NCBI RefSeq assembly: GCF_004377485.1
Contig: NZ_SNTY01000076.1
Coordinates: forward strand, 1-64,000
Direction of reading: 5' to 3'
DNA length: 64,000 nt
Source: Alkanindiges illinoisensis
GTDB taxonomy: Bacteria; Pseudomonadota; Gammaproteobacteria; Pseudomonadales; Moraxellaceae
Part shown: positions 1-9,880 of the stretch, one piece after another
Position numbering within the stretch: position 1 is the stretch's first letter
How the letters are laid out: the number at the start of each line of letters is the position of its first letter
The notes under the pieces: model-generated
What the model saw: the letters and a program-made list of their open reading frames with translations, nothing else
Database searches by the model: none
Told to the model about the DNA's origin: nothing
Position numbers and translations under genes: made by a program

Positions 1-59
1 AATCACATAGTATCTTGAATTTGCTGCCAGATATCATCGGTAAGAAGAGTACGTGCCAT
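1..59 (-). mobile_element. IS5-family transposase N-terminal remnant (runs off left edge)
   Basis: On the minus strand an ATG at position 59 opens a reading frame MARTLLTDDIWQQIQDTM and meets TGA at 3-5. The opening MARTLLTDDxW is the usual start of IS5-family transposases. The stop falls where related proteins continue, so a CGA-to-TGA nonsense change is one explanation; the rest of the element lies outside the window. No terminal inverted repeat was recognised to the right of it. The family call rests on this short N-terminus only. Confidence 0.55.
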
Positions 60-477
60 TGAAAATATAGAAATAAAAATAACTCAAAGGAAGATCTTAA
101 GTATGTAAAACCAATTCTTCAAATGAGCACACGCCCTAGATATTTTAAGTGATTCTGGTGAAATCTTTGGCAGCCTTCAATGGCATTAAATAATTGTAAT
201 GACGTGCGTACCACGCAAACCACTTTATCTTTTACCAACTGAGAATCAATATCAATCTATTAATTTTTGGAGAGTTTTAATGGCTTGCAGTGTATCGCTT
301 TAAATCATGAGAAATGGTTTTTATATGTTTCAGGCCCTAAATAGTTAATGGGTTATAAACCATCAGGTCACTCATCATTTAATTGCTAGCTTATCGCAAT
401 AAGTATTCTTCAAAAGCTGCGTTAGCGGAATTGTTCTACGCTATAATGGGTTTTGCGCTTCAACTAAACTGTTAAAC
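60..477. other. Non-coding gap between IS remnant and first glycosyltransferase
   Basis: This 418-base AT-rich stretch holds no credible gene on either strand. The only element I can name is a perfect TATAAT hexamer near its right end. The gap sits between a broken transposase and the end of a polysaccharide locus and may contain decayed gene fragments, but none could be identified. Confidence 0.5.
442..447 (+). promoter_or_regulatory. Putative -10 element for the CgeB-like glycosyltransferase
   Basis: A consensus TATAAT lies 30 bases upstream of the ATG at 478. No good -35 hexamer was found at 16-18 bp spacing, so the promoter call rests on the -10 match and position alone. Confidence 0.4.
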
Positions 478-1440
478 ATGAGCAAACCTTCCATATTAGT
501 CCTAGGCAAACGTGGCGGCATACTACAATGGTATGAGGGCTTACTAGATGCCAAAACGAGTCTTACTGATGTTCAGATTGATGGTTTTGCCCTTAATCAC
601 AATAACTGGCATGAACGGATTTTAAAAAAAATCCTAAAATTGAGCTATCAGAATCTGGATCATTACACGGCCAAATTGTTGGCTAGAAAAATTCAAAATA
701 CACAACCAGATATTATTTTAATTGCAGATCTATTTTATCTGAGTTTGCCCTTACTTGAAGTTTTACAACATGCGAAACCAAAGGCAAAAATTTATCATTG
801 GATCGGTGATTTCTTTGATGAACGGCTAAAATTTAGCAGTCCGATAATTGACCAGTTTTTCTTTACTGACAGTAGCTTTCTGGATGATGCTCGTCAGATG
901 GGAATTGATCAGGTTGCTTACTTGCCATTGGGGTTTAATCCGACTATTTTTTATCCTCCCAAAAATAACCTGACCCGTAAGGATGCCTTGCTATTTATTG
1001 GTGCCTGGTCGGAAAACAGGCAAGCATTTTTACAACAGATACAAGTTCCAGTAAATGTCTATGGAAAAGGATGGGATAAACTCAAATCCGATTATATTAC
1101 GGCTCATCCGCATAACCTTGGCTTGAGTCAGGTTGCTGATTTATACCAACAATATAAATATGTGCTGAATATTATTAATCATAATAATACCCGCATAGGA
1201 CTAAATATGCGCTGCTTTGAAGCAATAGGAGCGGGAGCGATTCTAGTAACAGAATACAGTAGCGACCTGCTCCATTGTTTCAACATTGAAAAAGATCTTA
1301 TTTACTTCAATAATGCAGCAGAACTAAGCGGGAAAATGATAAGCAAGCCTGATATTGATACGCAAGCCAGTTGTAATAAAGCTCATTCAGAACATAGTTA
1401 TGCTCAGCGTCTTATAACGATATCAAGTTATGATGGCTAA
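478..1440 (+). CDS. CgeB-like glycosyltransferase
   Basis: A 320-residue cytosolic protein resembling the CgeB/group-1 glycosyltransferase family. The C-terminal part contains LNMRCFEAIGAGA (about residues 242-254), typical of the nucleotide-sugar-binding half of these GT-B enzymes, and YLPLGFNP lies near residue 150. The sugar and acceptor cannot be read from the sequence. It is the only gene of the polysaccharide locus on the plus strand and ends 4 bases before the convergent GT2 gene, with no terminator between them. No clear Shine-Dalgarno sequence precedes the ATG. A role in LOS or glycan assembly is inferred from its neighbours. Confidence 0.7.
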   Translation: MSKPSILVLGKRGGILQWYEGLLDAKTSLTDVQIDGFALNHNNWHERILKKILKLSYQNLDHYTAKLLARKIQNTQPDIILIADLFYLSLPLLEVLQHAKPKAKIYHWIGDFFDERLKFSSPIIDQFFFTDSSFLDDARQMGIDQVAYLPLGFNPTIFYPPKNNLTRKDALLFIGAWSENRQAFLQQIQVPVNVYGKGWDKLKSDYITAHPHNLGLSQVADLYQQYKYVLNIINHNNTRIGLNMRCFEAIGAGAILVTEYSSDLLHCFNIEKDLIYFNNAAELSGKMISKPDIDTQASCNKAHSEHSYAQRLITISSYDG

Positions 1441-1444
1441 TAAT

Positions 1445-2446
1445 TTATTTACTTTGCAATTTATCCACTAAAAGCTTTATTGAACTAAAATAAAAAATTT
1501 GAAGGCATACTTTGATTAAAAAAAATGCATTGATTAACCAGTTATTAGTTAATGCCATTTTGATGTCATCCCCCAATTCTGTAAAAATATGTTTACGTAT
1601 TTTATATGTGACCTGTTTTTTTAAATAAAAATTTTTCTGGTTCTCACTTTCTAATAATAATTTATAATTATTAATTTTCTTAAGAAAAATTATATAGCTA
1701 TTATACATTGCAATAATCTGATTTCTACTATCAGTAACTTTGCTTGCGGCACTAAATTTTGCAATGACACTATTACTATGATAACGAAAATTATTTAATG
1801 GTAACGCATAATAAAATAAATCACCGACTGATAAAATCTTTAACCATACCTCCCAATCACCAGTAGTTTTTAGCTCTGGAATAGCACCACCTAAGCTTTG
1901 ATAAACTTCTTTTTTAAATATTACGGCACTTGCATTAGGTACAGTGTTTTTATGAATTAAATATTTTTCAATATAATCTTGGCCATTCATAAAGAAGTTA
2001 TTTTTGAAGTTTTGTTCTTGGTCTAAAGGATCCGCCCAATCCAACCATGTCCCTGTAATTTCATCATTATCATTCATACGATTTGATTGACAATAGGCTA
2101 AAACTAAATTTTTATTTTCCTCAAAAGGCTTTACTAGTATTTCTAATAATTTAGGATCGGCTGTATCATCCGATTCTGCAATCCATACTAACTCACCCGT
2201 CGCTAACTCTATTCCTTTATTCCATTGATAAAACGTAGAACCAGAATTTCTAGAATTATAAATAGTTTTGGTTATGCGTGGATGATGAATATAAGTTTCT
2301 ATAATATCTCTACTATTATCTGATGAAAAATCATCAAGAATAATTACTTCAAAATTTTGATACGACTGATTTAAAATGCTATCTAATCTTTTTTTAAGAA
2401 ATCGTGAATGATTGTAATTTGGAACAATAATAGAAACTTTAAGCAT
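1445..2446 (-). CDS. Family 2 glycosyltransferase
   Basis: A 333-residue GT-A fold glycosyltransferase. The N-terminus SIIVPNYNHSRFL and the aspartate pair at 38-39 (ILDDFSSDNS) form the nucleotide-binding region, and ESDD at 91-94 is the metal-binding DxD-type motif. The C-terminal third is lysine- and aromatic-rich and may contact the membrane. It is the last gene of the leftward LOS operon. Its DNA is clearly more AT-rich than the rml genes, which fits the variable, transferred part of a polysaccharide locus. Donor and acceptor sugars are unknown. Confidence 0.8.
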   Translation of the reverse strand: MLKVSIIVPNYNHSRFLKKRLDSILNQSYQNFEVIILDDFSSDNSRDIIETYIHHPRITKTIYNSRNSGSTFYQWNKGIELATGELVWIAESDDTADPKLLEILVKPFEENKNLVLAYCQSNRMNDNDEITGTWLDWADPLDQEQNFKNNFFMNGQDYIEKYLIHKNTVPNASAVIFKKEVYQSLGGAIPELKTTGDWEVWLKILSVGDLFYYALPLNNFRYHSNSVIAKFSAASKVTDSRNQIIAMYNSYIIFLKKINNYKLLLESENQKNFYLKKQVTYKIRKHIFTELGDDIKMALTNNWLINAFFLIKVCLQIFYFSSIKLLVDKLQSK

Positions 2447-2516
2447 TTAAAAACTCATTAACCTAAGATAAATTTCATTAGATAATCTTAAATTATCAAT
2501 TAACTAGAAAAATACA

Positions 2517-3308
2517 TCACACTAATCTTTTTATTATTTTCATTATATATTTCCAGTTCATAACTAAATTTAAAAATGATGAATTAGAAATGTAAAAGCT
2601 AGAGCACATTGCCCATATTATTTGATTTTTCTTTCTTTGGCACTGCAATTTAATATATTTTTGCTGTATATCAAAGTAGCTTTGATTAACCTTCCCTGCA
2701 CTTTTATGAAATATGTGAAAATCAATAACATAACTTTTAAGACCAAGCTGATAAGAATTCTGGCATAAGTCTGTTCCATAAAGATGAAAGCCTGTCATAT
2801 TCGCTGTACAAGCTATATTTTGGCTAAGATTAATAATTAGAATATTTTCATCTAATGAATTAACTTCAGCAGGGAATAGCCCCTTTTTTATATCTTTACC
2901 ATATGGATCTGTAATTCTTAATTTAACCTCGCCACTTCTGGTTTTCCCTGCATTGCCAGCCACTGCCCAGTTTGGGTCTAGCTGTTCAAGCTCTTCAATT
3001 CTTTGATCAAGGATAGTTCGGCTATCAAACTTGAATAAAATATCCTGATGACAAAAAATCAAATACTTACCACGTGCAGCCCGAATGGCCTTGTTAATAC
3101 CGCTATAACCATCATATTGATTGGATTGCTTATTATCGAAATATAAAAACTCAACATCCGATCCGGCAAAACCAGCCTGGTTGGCACTTTCTACCATTTC
3201 CAGATATTCGTCATAGCGAGTAACCAGCGTGCAAAAACTAAAACGCTTACTAAACTCTTCCTGAGGATTTAAACATTGTAGTTCAGGATATTGCGTTAAA
3301 ATTGTCAT
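2517..3308 (-). CDS. StrF-like family 2 glycosyltransferase
   Basis: About 263 residues. The segment YLIFCHQDILF followed by LDPNWAVAGNAG matches the StrF-type subgroup of family 2 glycosyltransferases, with HQD in the DxD position. A longer frame opens at 3356 but would overlap rmlC by 35 bases; the ATG at 3308 lies 13 bases after the rmlC stop and is preferred, although its ribosome binding site is weak. It lies in the leftward operon between rmlC and another GT2 gene and shares the low GC of this end. Likely transfers a sugar, perhaps rhamnose, to the LOS core; that is inference. Confidence 0.65.
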   Translation of the reverse strand: MTILTQYPELQCLNPQEEFSKRFSFCTLVTRYDEYLEMVESANQAGFAGSDVEFLYFDNKQSNQYDGYSGINKAIRAARGKYLIFCHQDILFKFDSRTILDQRIEELEQLDPNWAVAGNAGKTRSGEVKLRITDPYGKDIKKGLFPAEVNSLDENILIINLSQNIACTANMTGFHLYGTDLCQNSYQLGLKSYVIDFHIFHKSAGKVNQSYFDIQQKYIKLQCQRKKNQIIWAMCSSFYISNSSFLNLVMNWKYIMKIIKRLV

Positions 3309-3321
3309 ATCGTTTTTACCA

Positions 3322-3897
3322 TTAAAACAGGGACTGAGCTTCAACTGCTTGAGCAAGTGTCAAGGCTTCCTGATCTTTGGGATGCACAATAAGCTGCATA
3401 GTGCTATCAATAGGCCATTCAATTGCCAGCTCAGGGTCACTCCATAACAAACTACGCTCAGCTTCTTTTGCATAGTAATTCGTGGTCTTATATAAGAACT
3501 GCGTATTGTCTTCCAGGGCAATAAAGCCATGGGCAAAACCCGCAGGAATCCAGAACTGGCGCATATTTTCAGCGCTTAGCTCTACTCCAATCCATTGGCC
3601 AAAAGTGCTTGAGTTGCGACGGATATCCACAGCCACATCCCATACTTTACCCTGAACCACACGAACCAGCTTACCTTGCGCATGTGGGTTTAGCTGATAA
3701 TGCAGTCCACGCAGTACACCCTTATGTGAAAAGGAATGATTGTCCTGCACAAATACTGGAGCATCCAACTGATGAGCTGTAAGGGCTTTTTCAAAAGATT
3801 GCTGGTTAAAGCTTTCCATAAACCAGCCGCGCTCATCACTAAAAACCCGGGGTTCCAGAATGAGCAAATCCTTAATTTTTGTTTCGATCACATTCAT
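3322..3897 (-). CDS. rmlC: dTDP-4-dehydrorhamnose 3,5-epimerase
   Basis: A 191-residue cupin enzyme that epimerises dTDP-4-keto-6-deoxyglucose at C3 and C5, the third step to dTDP-L-rhamnose. The catalytic histidine is His66 in VLRGLHYQ, with the conserved lysine and arginine of [19 protein letters not shown] after it; the Tyr-Tyr at 141-142 supplies the usual active-site tyrosine. Full length for the family. Its start overlaps the end of rmlA by 4 bases (ATGA type), indicating translational coupling in a B-D-A-C operon. Confidence 0.95.
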   Translation of the reverse strand: MNVIETKIKDLLILEPRVFSDERGWFMESFNQQSFEKALTAHQLDAPVFVQDNHSFSHKGVLRGLHYQLNPHAQGKLVRVVQGKVWDVAVDIRRNSSTFGQWIGVELSAENMRQFWIPAGFAHGFIALEDNTQFLYKTTNYYAKEAERSLLWSDPELAIEWPIDSTMQLIVHPKDQEALTLAQAVEAQSLF

Positions 3898-4784
3898 GCT
3901 GGGTGATGCTCCGCATGTAGCTTTTGCAAATATTGCCCATAGCCAGTTTTCTTGAAATATTGCGCTCGGTCAAATAACTGCGCTGCGCTAATCCAGCCCT
4001 GATTAAAAGCAATTTCTTCCAGACAGGCAATTTTTAAGCCCTGACGGTGTTCTACTGTTTGCACAAAATGACCGGCTTCAAGCAGCGAATCATGTGTACC
4101 GGTATCCAGCCATGCAAAACCACGACCCAGTAGCTCAACATTTAATGCACCTTTTTCAAGATACACATTATTGACATCAGTAATTTCCAGCTCACCACGA
4201 TGGGATGGCTTGATCTGGCGTGCAATATCCACCACGCTGTTGTCATAAAAATATAATCCAGTGACCGCATAACTGGATTTGGGCTTTTGCGGTTTTTCTT
4301 CAATGCTAATGGCCTGTCCCTGCTGGTCAAACTCAACCACACCAAAGCGCTCAGGATCATTCACATGGTAGCCAAACACGGTTGCTCCAGCTGTTCTGGC
4401 AGCTGCTCTAGCCAATTGGGTACTAAAGCTTTGGCCATAAAAAATATTATCACCCAGAATCAGGCAAACATTATCCTGCCCGATAAACTCCTCACCAATT
4501 AGGAATGCCTGAGCTAAGCCATCAGGTGAAGGTTGCACCTTATAGCTCAATTGAATACCAAAGTGAGAACCGTCGCCGAGCATTTTTTCAAAGCTCGGCA
4601 AGTCTTCTGGTGTTGAAATGATTAGGATTTCCTGTATCCCGGCCAGCATAAGTACTGACAACGGATAATAAATCATTGGCTTGTCATAAATCGGCAATAG
4701 CTGCTTGGAAACACCCATGGTAATCGGGTGTAAACGAGTCCCTGAACCACCCGCTAGAATAATACCTTTGCGCTTTAAACTCAT
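3894..4784 (-). CDS. rmlA: Glucose-1-phosphate thymidylyltransferase
   Basis: A 296-residue nucleotidyltransferase making dTDP-glucose from glucose-1-phosphate and dTTP, the committed step of dTDP-rhamnose synthesis. The signature [16 protein letters not shown] lies at residues 7-22, followed by [18 protein letters not shown], both hallmarks of RmlA. The family is normally feedback-inhibited by dTDP-rhamnose. It overlaps rmlD upstream and rmlC downstream by 4 bases each, so all four rml genes should be made from one message. Confidence 0.96.
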   Translation of the reverse strand: MSLKRKGIILAGGSGTRLHPITMGVSKQLLPIYDKPMIYYPLSVLMLAGIQEILIISTPEDLPSFEKMLGDGSHFGIQLSYKVQPSPDGLAQAFLIGEEFIGQDNVCLILGDNIFYGQSFSTQLARAAARTAGATVFGYHVNDPERFGVVEFDQQGQAISIEEKPQKPKSSYAVTGLYFYDNSVVDIARQIKPSHRGELEITDVNNVYLEKGALNVELLGRGFAWLDTGTHDSLLEAGHFVQTVEHRQGLKIACLEEIAFNQGWISAAQLFDRAQYFKKTGYGQYLQKLHAEHHPA

Positions 4785-5725
4785 TTTTCAGTTTTCCCTT
4801 CAATAATTTCTTGTAAAGTATGCAATACGCCCTGTTGCCAGTGTGGCAGCGTTAAACCAAACTGTTGCTCCAGTTTGCTAAGGCTGAGCCTTGAATTCAG
4901 TGGACGCTGGGCAGGCGTGGGATAAGCACTGGTATCAATTGGATTAACCTGTCTGATTTTCAGGGCATAACCTAAATAACTCGCTTGCTTAAAAATAAAT
5001 TGAGCATAGTCATACCACGACACACTGCCCGCTGCGGTTAAATGATAAATACCAGATAACTGCGCAGGAGCCTGAGCATTTGCATAAGTTTTTAACGCAT
5101 GTGCCGTAACATCAGCAATCAGGGCAGCTGACGTTGGCGCACCAATCTGGTCGTTAATAATATTAAGCTCTTCGCGTTCATATGCCAGACGCAGCATGGT
5201 TTTAATAAAATTATTACCGCGGGTGGCATAGACCCAGGATGTTCTGAAAATTAGAGCATTACAGCCACTTGCCAGAATGGCCAATTCCCCTGCCCGCTTG
5301 GTTTTACCGTAGATATTGAGTGGATCTGTAGAATCGTCCTCGCGCCGTGGCTGGGTTCCCTGCCCATCGAACACATAATCCGTGGAATAATGCACTAGCA
5401 ATGCACTAATTTGCTGGCAAGCTTCAGTCATAGCCTTTACTGCCAAGTGATTAATCATATCGGCATCTTGTGCTGCTGATTCGGCTTTATCCACTGCCGT
5501 ATAGGCTGCGGCATTTATGACAATATCAGGTTTGACGGTGGCAATAGTGGCACGAATCGCATCAATATTTGATAAATCACCGCATAAAATCGCTGTATGA
5601 CCATGTGGTTGCTCTGCACCAAGCTGACTATGCCGATCCAGTGCAATCAGTTCACCTAATGGCGCCAAGGCACGTTGCAGCTCCCAGCCAACCTGACCAT
5701 TTTTTCCAAATAAAAGTATTTTCAT
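4781..5725 (-). CDS. rmlD: dTDP-4-dehydrorhamnose reductase
   Basis: A 314-residue Rossmann-fold enzyme performing the last, NAD(P)H-dependent step to dTDP-L-rhamnose. The dinucleotide-binding motif [10 protein letters not shown] is at residues 7-16, the catalytic pair Tyr139/Lys143 lies in YGKTK, and STDYVFDG at 114-121 is typical of RmlD. It starts on the last base of the rmlB stop and overlaps rmlA by 4 bases, so the operon is tightly packed. Confidence 0.96.
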   Translation of the reverse strand: MKILLFGKNGQVGWELQRALAPLGELIALDRHSQLGAEQPHGHTAILCGDLSNIDAIRATIATVKPDIVINAAAYTAVDKAESAAQDADMINHLAVKAMTEACQQISALLVHYSTDYVFDGQGTQPRREDDSTDPLNIYGKTKRAGELAILASGCNALIFRTSWVYATRGNNFIKTMLRLAYEREELNIINDQIGAPTSAALIADVTAHALKTYANAQAPAQLSGIYHLTAAGSVSWYDYAQFIFKQASYLGYALKIRQVNPIDTSAYPTPAQRPLNSRLSLSKLEQQFGLTLPHWQQGVLHTLQEIIEGKTEK

Positions 5726-6795
5726 CAGTCGGCCTTGTATTGCTGGCTAATCCAGTTCTGGTATTCGCCACTTTTAACATGCTGCACCCAAGCTGTATTG
5801 TCCAGATACCACTGGACAGTCTTGCGCAAACCACTTTCAAAGGTTTCTTCCGGTATCCAGTTCAAATCCTGCTGTATTTTTGAAGCATCAATGGCATAAC
5901 GCACATCATGGCCAGGGCGGTCTGTCACAAACTGAATTAAATCTTTATAATGGACAACACCTTGTGGTTTGTTCGGGGCCAGTTCTTCCAGCAGCTCACA
6001 AATGGCATGCACCACTTCAATATTCTGTTTTTCATTATGACCACCAATATTGTAGGTTTCGCCAACCTGACCTTGCGTAACGACTGTATATAGGGCACGT
6101 GCATGATCTTCGACATAGAGCCAGTCCCTGATCTGGTTGCCTTTGCCATACACGGGCAGTGGCTTTCCTTCCAATGCATTTAGAATAATCAGGGGAATCA
6201 GTTTTTCAGGGAAGTGATAAGGGCCATAATTATTAGAACAATTGGTAATCAGCACTGGCAAGCCATAAGTACGATGCCATGCACGTACCAGATGGTCAGA
6301 ACTGGCCTTACTAGCAGAATATGGAGAACTTGGTGAATATGGGGTCTGCTCGGTAAACAGGTCAGTTGTCCCTTCCAGATCACCATACACTTCATCGGTT
6401 GAAATATGATGAAACTTGAAAGACTGCTGACGCTCCGGATCAAGGGCTGCCCAATATTGGCGAGCTACCTCAAGCAATTGATAAGTGCCTACAATATTAG
6501 TTTCAATAAAAGCAGCCGGGCCAGAAATGGAACGGTCAACATGCGACTCCGCAGCCAGATGCATTACTGCATCAGGCTGGTACTGTGCAAATATCTGTTT
6601 TAAATGTTCACCATCACAAATATCAGCCTGAATAAACTGATAGCGGGAACTTGTGGAAACCAAATTAAGTGATTCCAAATTGCCAGCATAGGTCAACTTG
6701 TCAATATTAAGCACATGATCTTGCTTATTTTTAATAATATGGCGTATAACGGCTGACCCGATAAAGCCAGCGCCCCCAGTAATTAATAGCTTCAT
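5725..6795 (-). CDS. rmlB: dTDP-glucose 4,6-dehydratase
   Basis: A 356-residue extended short-chain dehydrogenase converting dTDP-glucose to the 4-keto-6-deoxy sugar. NAD-binding motif GGAGFIG is at 7-13, the Thr-Asp-Glu catalytic triad at 133-135 (STDEVYG) and the Tyr159/Lys163 pair in YSASK. First gene of the rml block; 108 AT-rich bases separate it from the ELM1 gene upstream, enough for an internal promoter, though none is clear. Together the four rml genes give a complete dTDP-L-rhamnose supply for the neighbouring transferases. Confidence 0.96.
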   Translation of the reverse strand: MKLLITGGAGFIGSAVIRHIIKNKQDHVLNIDKLTYAGNLESLNLVSTSSRYQFIQADICDGEHLKQIFAQYQPDAVMHLAAESHVDRSISGPAAFIETNIVGTYQLLEVARQYWAALDPERQQSFKFHHISTDEVYGDLEGTTDLFTEQTPYSPSSPYSASKASSDHLVRAWHRTYGLPVLITNCSNNYGPYHFPEKLIPLIILNALEGKPLPVYGKGNQIRDWLYVEDHARALYTVVTQGQVGETYNIGGHNEKQNIEVVHAICELLEELAPNKPQGVVHYKDLIQFVTDRPGHDVRYAIDASKIQQDLNWIPEETFESGLRKTVQWYLDNTAWVQHVKSGEYQNWISQQYKAD

Positions 6796-6903
6796 AATCT
6801 TTTTGCATTGTTAACGAAATCAATAGTTGGATTATTGTAATAGAGTCTGTTTTTAAAATCTTGAATAAATAAACACAATAAATTACTTTTTATGTTTTTG
6901 AAT

Positions 6904-7968
6904 TTATTTTTCTAGTGCACCTTGCAGCTTATCAGCCAATTTTTTAAGCGGCTCCTGCTCTAAGGGCTTGAGCTGCAAAATATTACCACCACATTGTTTA
7001 AGGGTTGAAACACTGGTTTGCACTACCAGTTTTTGCTGCTGCAAGCGATTCATTGCATTTTGAAAATTCTGATCGGGCGCAAAATGCCGTGGAATCACTG
7101 CCACGACCGGACGCATGGCACTCACTGCCTCCATAATCATGGACATGGAATCTATGGTGCAATACACCACCTGACTTAAACCCAGATAACTGGAAGTCAC
7201 AGGCCGCGGTTTCTCAGACCACCACACTGCATCTATCACATGAACAGGATTTAAATATTGCTTTAAAATTTGTTCAGCATTGGCACCAGTACGACGTGAT
7301 GTGGTGATAAGCCATTGAATATGATGCTGTGCAGCCAGCGCATTCATTTGCAGCGCCAGATTAGACCAGTCACTGTCCTGATAATGCGCACCTGCGCCAT
7401 CTCCACCAATCAGCATGGCCCACAACGGCTTTTCAGATTGGTGCTGTCCGTGTTGATGCTGTTCAGCCAGCCATGCTTCAGCAGCTTTTTTAAGCAAAGC
7501 CTGGCTAATGGGCATGGGGGAAGTTTGCAGGCTAATAAACGGCGCTTGGGTACTTGGCTCAAGAATCAATACCGCATTAAAGAGTTCAGGCTTTAACTGG
7601 CGCAACGATCCTGCAAAAATGGTTTTTGCAGCAAAGGCCCGCCCGAGCCATGCGACGGCAAACATGCTTTTGCCGCCTGCACCAATTACGATATCAGGTT
7701 TTTCATGGGGTAACTGCCCCCGGTAAAAAAAGGGCAACATGGCAATTGATGGCTTGGTCTGCTTGATCAGCCAGTGATTAAGCAACCAGCTTAAAACACG
7801 CCGGTAAATTCCGCTTTTCAGGCGCAATTCAACCCACTCAACCTTAAGGGAATATAATTGCTCCAACGCCAGCAAAATGCCTTTGGACTGGTTAAAATGC
7901 CCCGGAATTCCATCACTGATGACCCAAATTATTTTTAGGGGCTTAGCATCTGGCCTAGCTATAGTCAT
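6904..7968 (-). CDS. ELM1-family protein (LOS locus copy 1)
   Basis: A 354-residue member of the family named after plant mitochondrial fission protein ELM1. The N-terminus VISDGIPGHFNQSKGI and the segment VIGAGGKSMFA are characteristic, and IDSMSMIMEAVSAMRPVVAV near the C-terminus resembles the nucleotide-sugar half of GT-B glycosyltransferases. In bacteria the family is found in LOS core loci, where a transferase-like role is likely but not established from this sequence. It follows the GT4 gene by 2 bases. A second, more divergent copy lies at 9881-10840. Confidence 0.75.
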   Translation of the reverse strand: MTIARPDAKPLKIIWVISDGIPGHFNQSKGILLALEQLYSLKVEWVELRLKSGIYRRVLSWLLNHWLIKQTKPSIAMLPFFYRGQLPHEKPDIVIGAGGKSMFAVAWLGRAFAAKTIFAGSLRQLKPELFNAVLILEPSTQAPFISLQTSPMPISQALLKKAAEAWLAEQHQHGQHQSEKPLWAMLIGGDGAGAHYQDSDWSNLALQMNALAAQHHIQWLITTSRRTGANAEQILKQYLNPVHVIDAVWWSEKPRPVTSSYLGLSQVVYCTIDSMSMIMEAVSAMRPVVAVIPRHFAPDQNFQNAMNRLQQQKLVVQTSVSTLKQCGGNILQLKPLEQEPLKKLADKLQGALEK

Positions 7969-7970
7969 GT

Positions 7971-9029
7971 TTACTGTGGCGTCCCTTGCTTTAAAACGCT
8001 TAAATCCAGTTCCTGATAGACAGCAATAGTGTTGTCCAGCATGGCATCAAAACTTAAATGATCTTGTGCAAATTGATAAACTGGTTGAGTTAGTTTATTT
8101 AAAGTAGGCATATCTGACAGGTAAGTTGTCAGCAATTCATGCAGGGCTGTGACATTGTCAGCTTCGCAAATCAGTACTTGAGGCAGAACTTCAGCTACCA
8201 TTCCTACATTGGTTGAGAGCACTGGCGTTCTGGTTAATAAAGCTTCTGCCAGTGTATAAGGCCCGCCCTCATGACGTGATGAAATAATAAACACATCAGA
8301 CTGCGCCAGTAAGGCTGGAATATCATCACGATAACCCAATAGCTTAATCTGGTCCTGTAAACCCAGACGCTGTATTTGCTGGGTCAGTGCCTGATAATCT
8401 GGGCCATCTCCCACGATGTGAAGCGTGGCGTCAATGCCTTGCCATGCGTCAATCAGTAGATCAAAACCCTTGACGGGCACCAAACGGCCAACTGCCAGTG
8501 CCTGAACTGCCTGATGCGATCTTTCTTGCACGCTATCAGCATTTAATACCCTTGGCATCGTCACTCCATTGAGCACGACCCGTACTTTATCCTGCTGTTT
8601 AAATTGTGCGGCGACTTGCCGGCTTACTGCAATAATGCGGTTAAATGGCGCACATAGATTAACTTTGCTCTTTTTATTATGCATTGTGACTACACTAGGA
8701 ACTTTAAGCCATTTAAGCATTGGCGCGACCATACTTGCTGCCTTGTTGGCATGTACATGCAGGACGTCTGGCTGGCTTTTTTTAATAGCCTGATAAAGTT
8801 GCCATAACACCAGTGGATTGCGGCGGCTTTGGCTTAAATCCACCGCCAGAAACTGGATGTCCTTACTAAGACGTTGTTCATATTTGGCATGTGCAATAAC
8901 AGTAACTATATAACCACGGTCTGCCAGCCCATTGCTCAGCTCAACCACATGCTTTTCCAGCCCACCTTCTTCATCGCCAGCCATAACCATTGTAATTCTG
9001 GGAGTGGTTTTAATGACAGGTTTGTTCAT
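7971..9029 (-). CDS. Family 4 glycosyltransferase
   Basis: A GT-B retaining glycosyltransferase of about 352 residues. The N-terminal GGLEKHVVELSNGLADRG motif binds the acceptor side; the C-terminal RHEGGPYTLAEALL contains the EX7E pair that contacts the donor nucleotide sugar. A longer frame to 9092 would overlap the deacetylase gene by 62 bases; the ATG at 9029, one base after that gene's stop, gives the expected start of this family. Likely adds a core sugar to lipid A-core at the inner membrane face; the substrate is not deducible. Confidence 0.85.
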   Translation of the reverse strand: MNKPVIKTTPRITMVMAGDEEGGLEKHVVELSNGLADRGYIVTVIAHAKYEQRLSKDIQFLAVDLSQSRRNPLVLWQLYQAIKKSQPDVLHVHANKAASMVAPMLKWLKVPSVVTMHNKKSKVNLCAPFNRIIAVSRQVAAQFKQQDKVRVVLNGVTMPRVLNADSVQERSHQAVQALAVGRLVPVKGFDLLIDAWQGIDATLHIVGDGPDYQALTQQIQRLGLQDQIKLLGYRDDIPALLAQSDVFIISSRHEGGPYTLAEALLTRTPVLSTNVGMVAEVLPQVLICEADNVTALHELLTTYLSDMPTLNKLTQPVYQFAQDHLSFDAMLDNTIAVYQELDLSVLKQGTPQ

Positions 9030-9030
9030 G

Positions 9031-9852
9031 CTACAGGCCTCGCTGACCAGTCCGGATGCGGCATTTAAAGGCCAGCATATTATCTTTACCACTGACTTTA
9101 ATACGTTTTAACTGCAAAAAATCCGGCTTGGGCAATAGCTCATCAACGCCCTCAACCGTTGTAACTGCAGTCAGGTAACCTGCCTGATCAGCAGCTTCAA
9201 CATCAGCCTTGCTATAAATACCAAACGGATAAGCAAAGCTGTTAATGGCCTGTCCGGTTTGCTGTTGCAAGATATAGCGTGATTCGGTCATTTCCTGAAG
9301 ACGCTGCTGGTCATCAATGGCAGCCAGATTGGCATGGGTTAAGGTGTGTGAACCAATTTCAATCAGGCCACTATCCACCAGTTGCTTGATTTGCAGATCT
9401 GTCAATTTGGTTTCGCGTGCCAGCTCTCCAGTATTATGATGGGCTTTTTTATAACTGGACCAGTCACGCTCATGCCGATCAACCACCACATAAATGGTGG
9501 CAGAGGCATTGTATTTTTTTAGGATAGGTAGTGCATTACGCAGGTTATCTTCATAACCATCATCAAAAGTGATCGCCACGGTTTTATCTGGATGTTTGCC
9601 CCAGTTGGCACAAAGCTGATGCATGGTGACAAAGTGAAATCCCTGCTCGCTTAGCCATTTCACCTGTTGTTCAAAATGGGCTGGGGTAACCCGCAACTTG
9701 TTAAACTTGGCTCCAGGAATATGCTCGCGTACCATGTGATACATCAGGATACGCGGGCGATTCCAGTTTAAGTGCGGACGCCACCAGGCATAACGATAGC
9801 TAAACCAGCCTAGGCCAACAATAACGATAAAAAAAACAATCCAGACGCTCAT
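9031..9852 (-). CDS. CE4 polysaccharide deacetylase (NaxD/Pda-like)
   Basis: A 273-residue carbohydrate esterase family 4 enzyme. An N-terminal hydrophobic segment (about residues 3-21) anchors it in the membrane. VAITFDDGYEDN carries the catalytic Asp and metal-binding Asp, and IGSHTLTHANL carries the two metal-binding histidines. It removes acetyl groups from an N-acetylated sugar. In Acinetobacter a deacetylase (pda/naxD) is a regular member of the ilvE-linked LOS locus and can act on galactosamine attached to lipid A; equivalence here is inferred from position and motifs. Confidence 0.85.
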   Translation of the reverse strand: MSVWIVFFIVIVGLGWFSYRYAWWRPHLNWNRPRILMYHMVREHIPGAKFNKLRVTPAHFEQQVKWLSEQGFHFVTMHQLCANWGKHPDKTVAITFDDGYEDNLRNALPILKKYNASATIYVVVDRHERDWSSYKKAHHNTGELARETKLTDLQIKQLVDSGLIEIGSHTLTHANLAAIDDQQRLQEMTESRYILQQQTGQAINSFAYPFGIYSKADVEAADQAGYLTAVTTVEGVDELLPKPDFLQLKRIKVSGKDNMLAFKCRIRTGQRGL

Positions 9853-9880
9853 GGTTGATGATTTGCCCTATAAATGGGAA

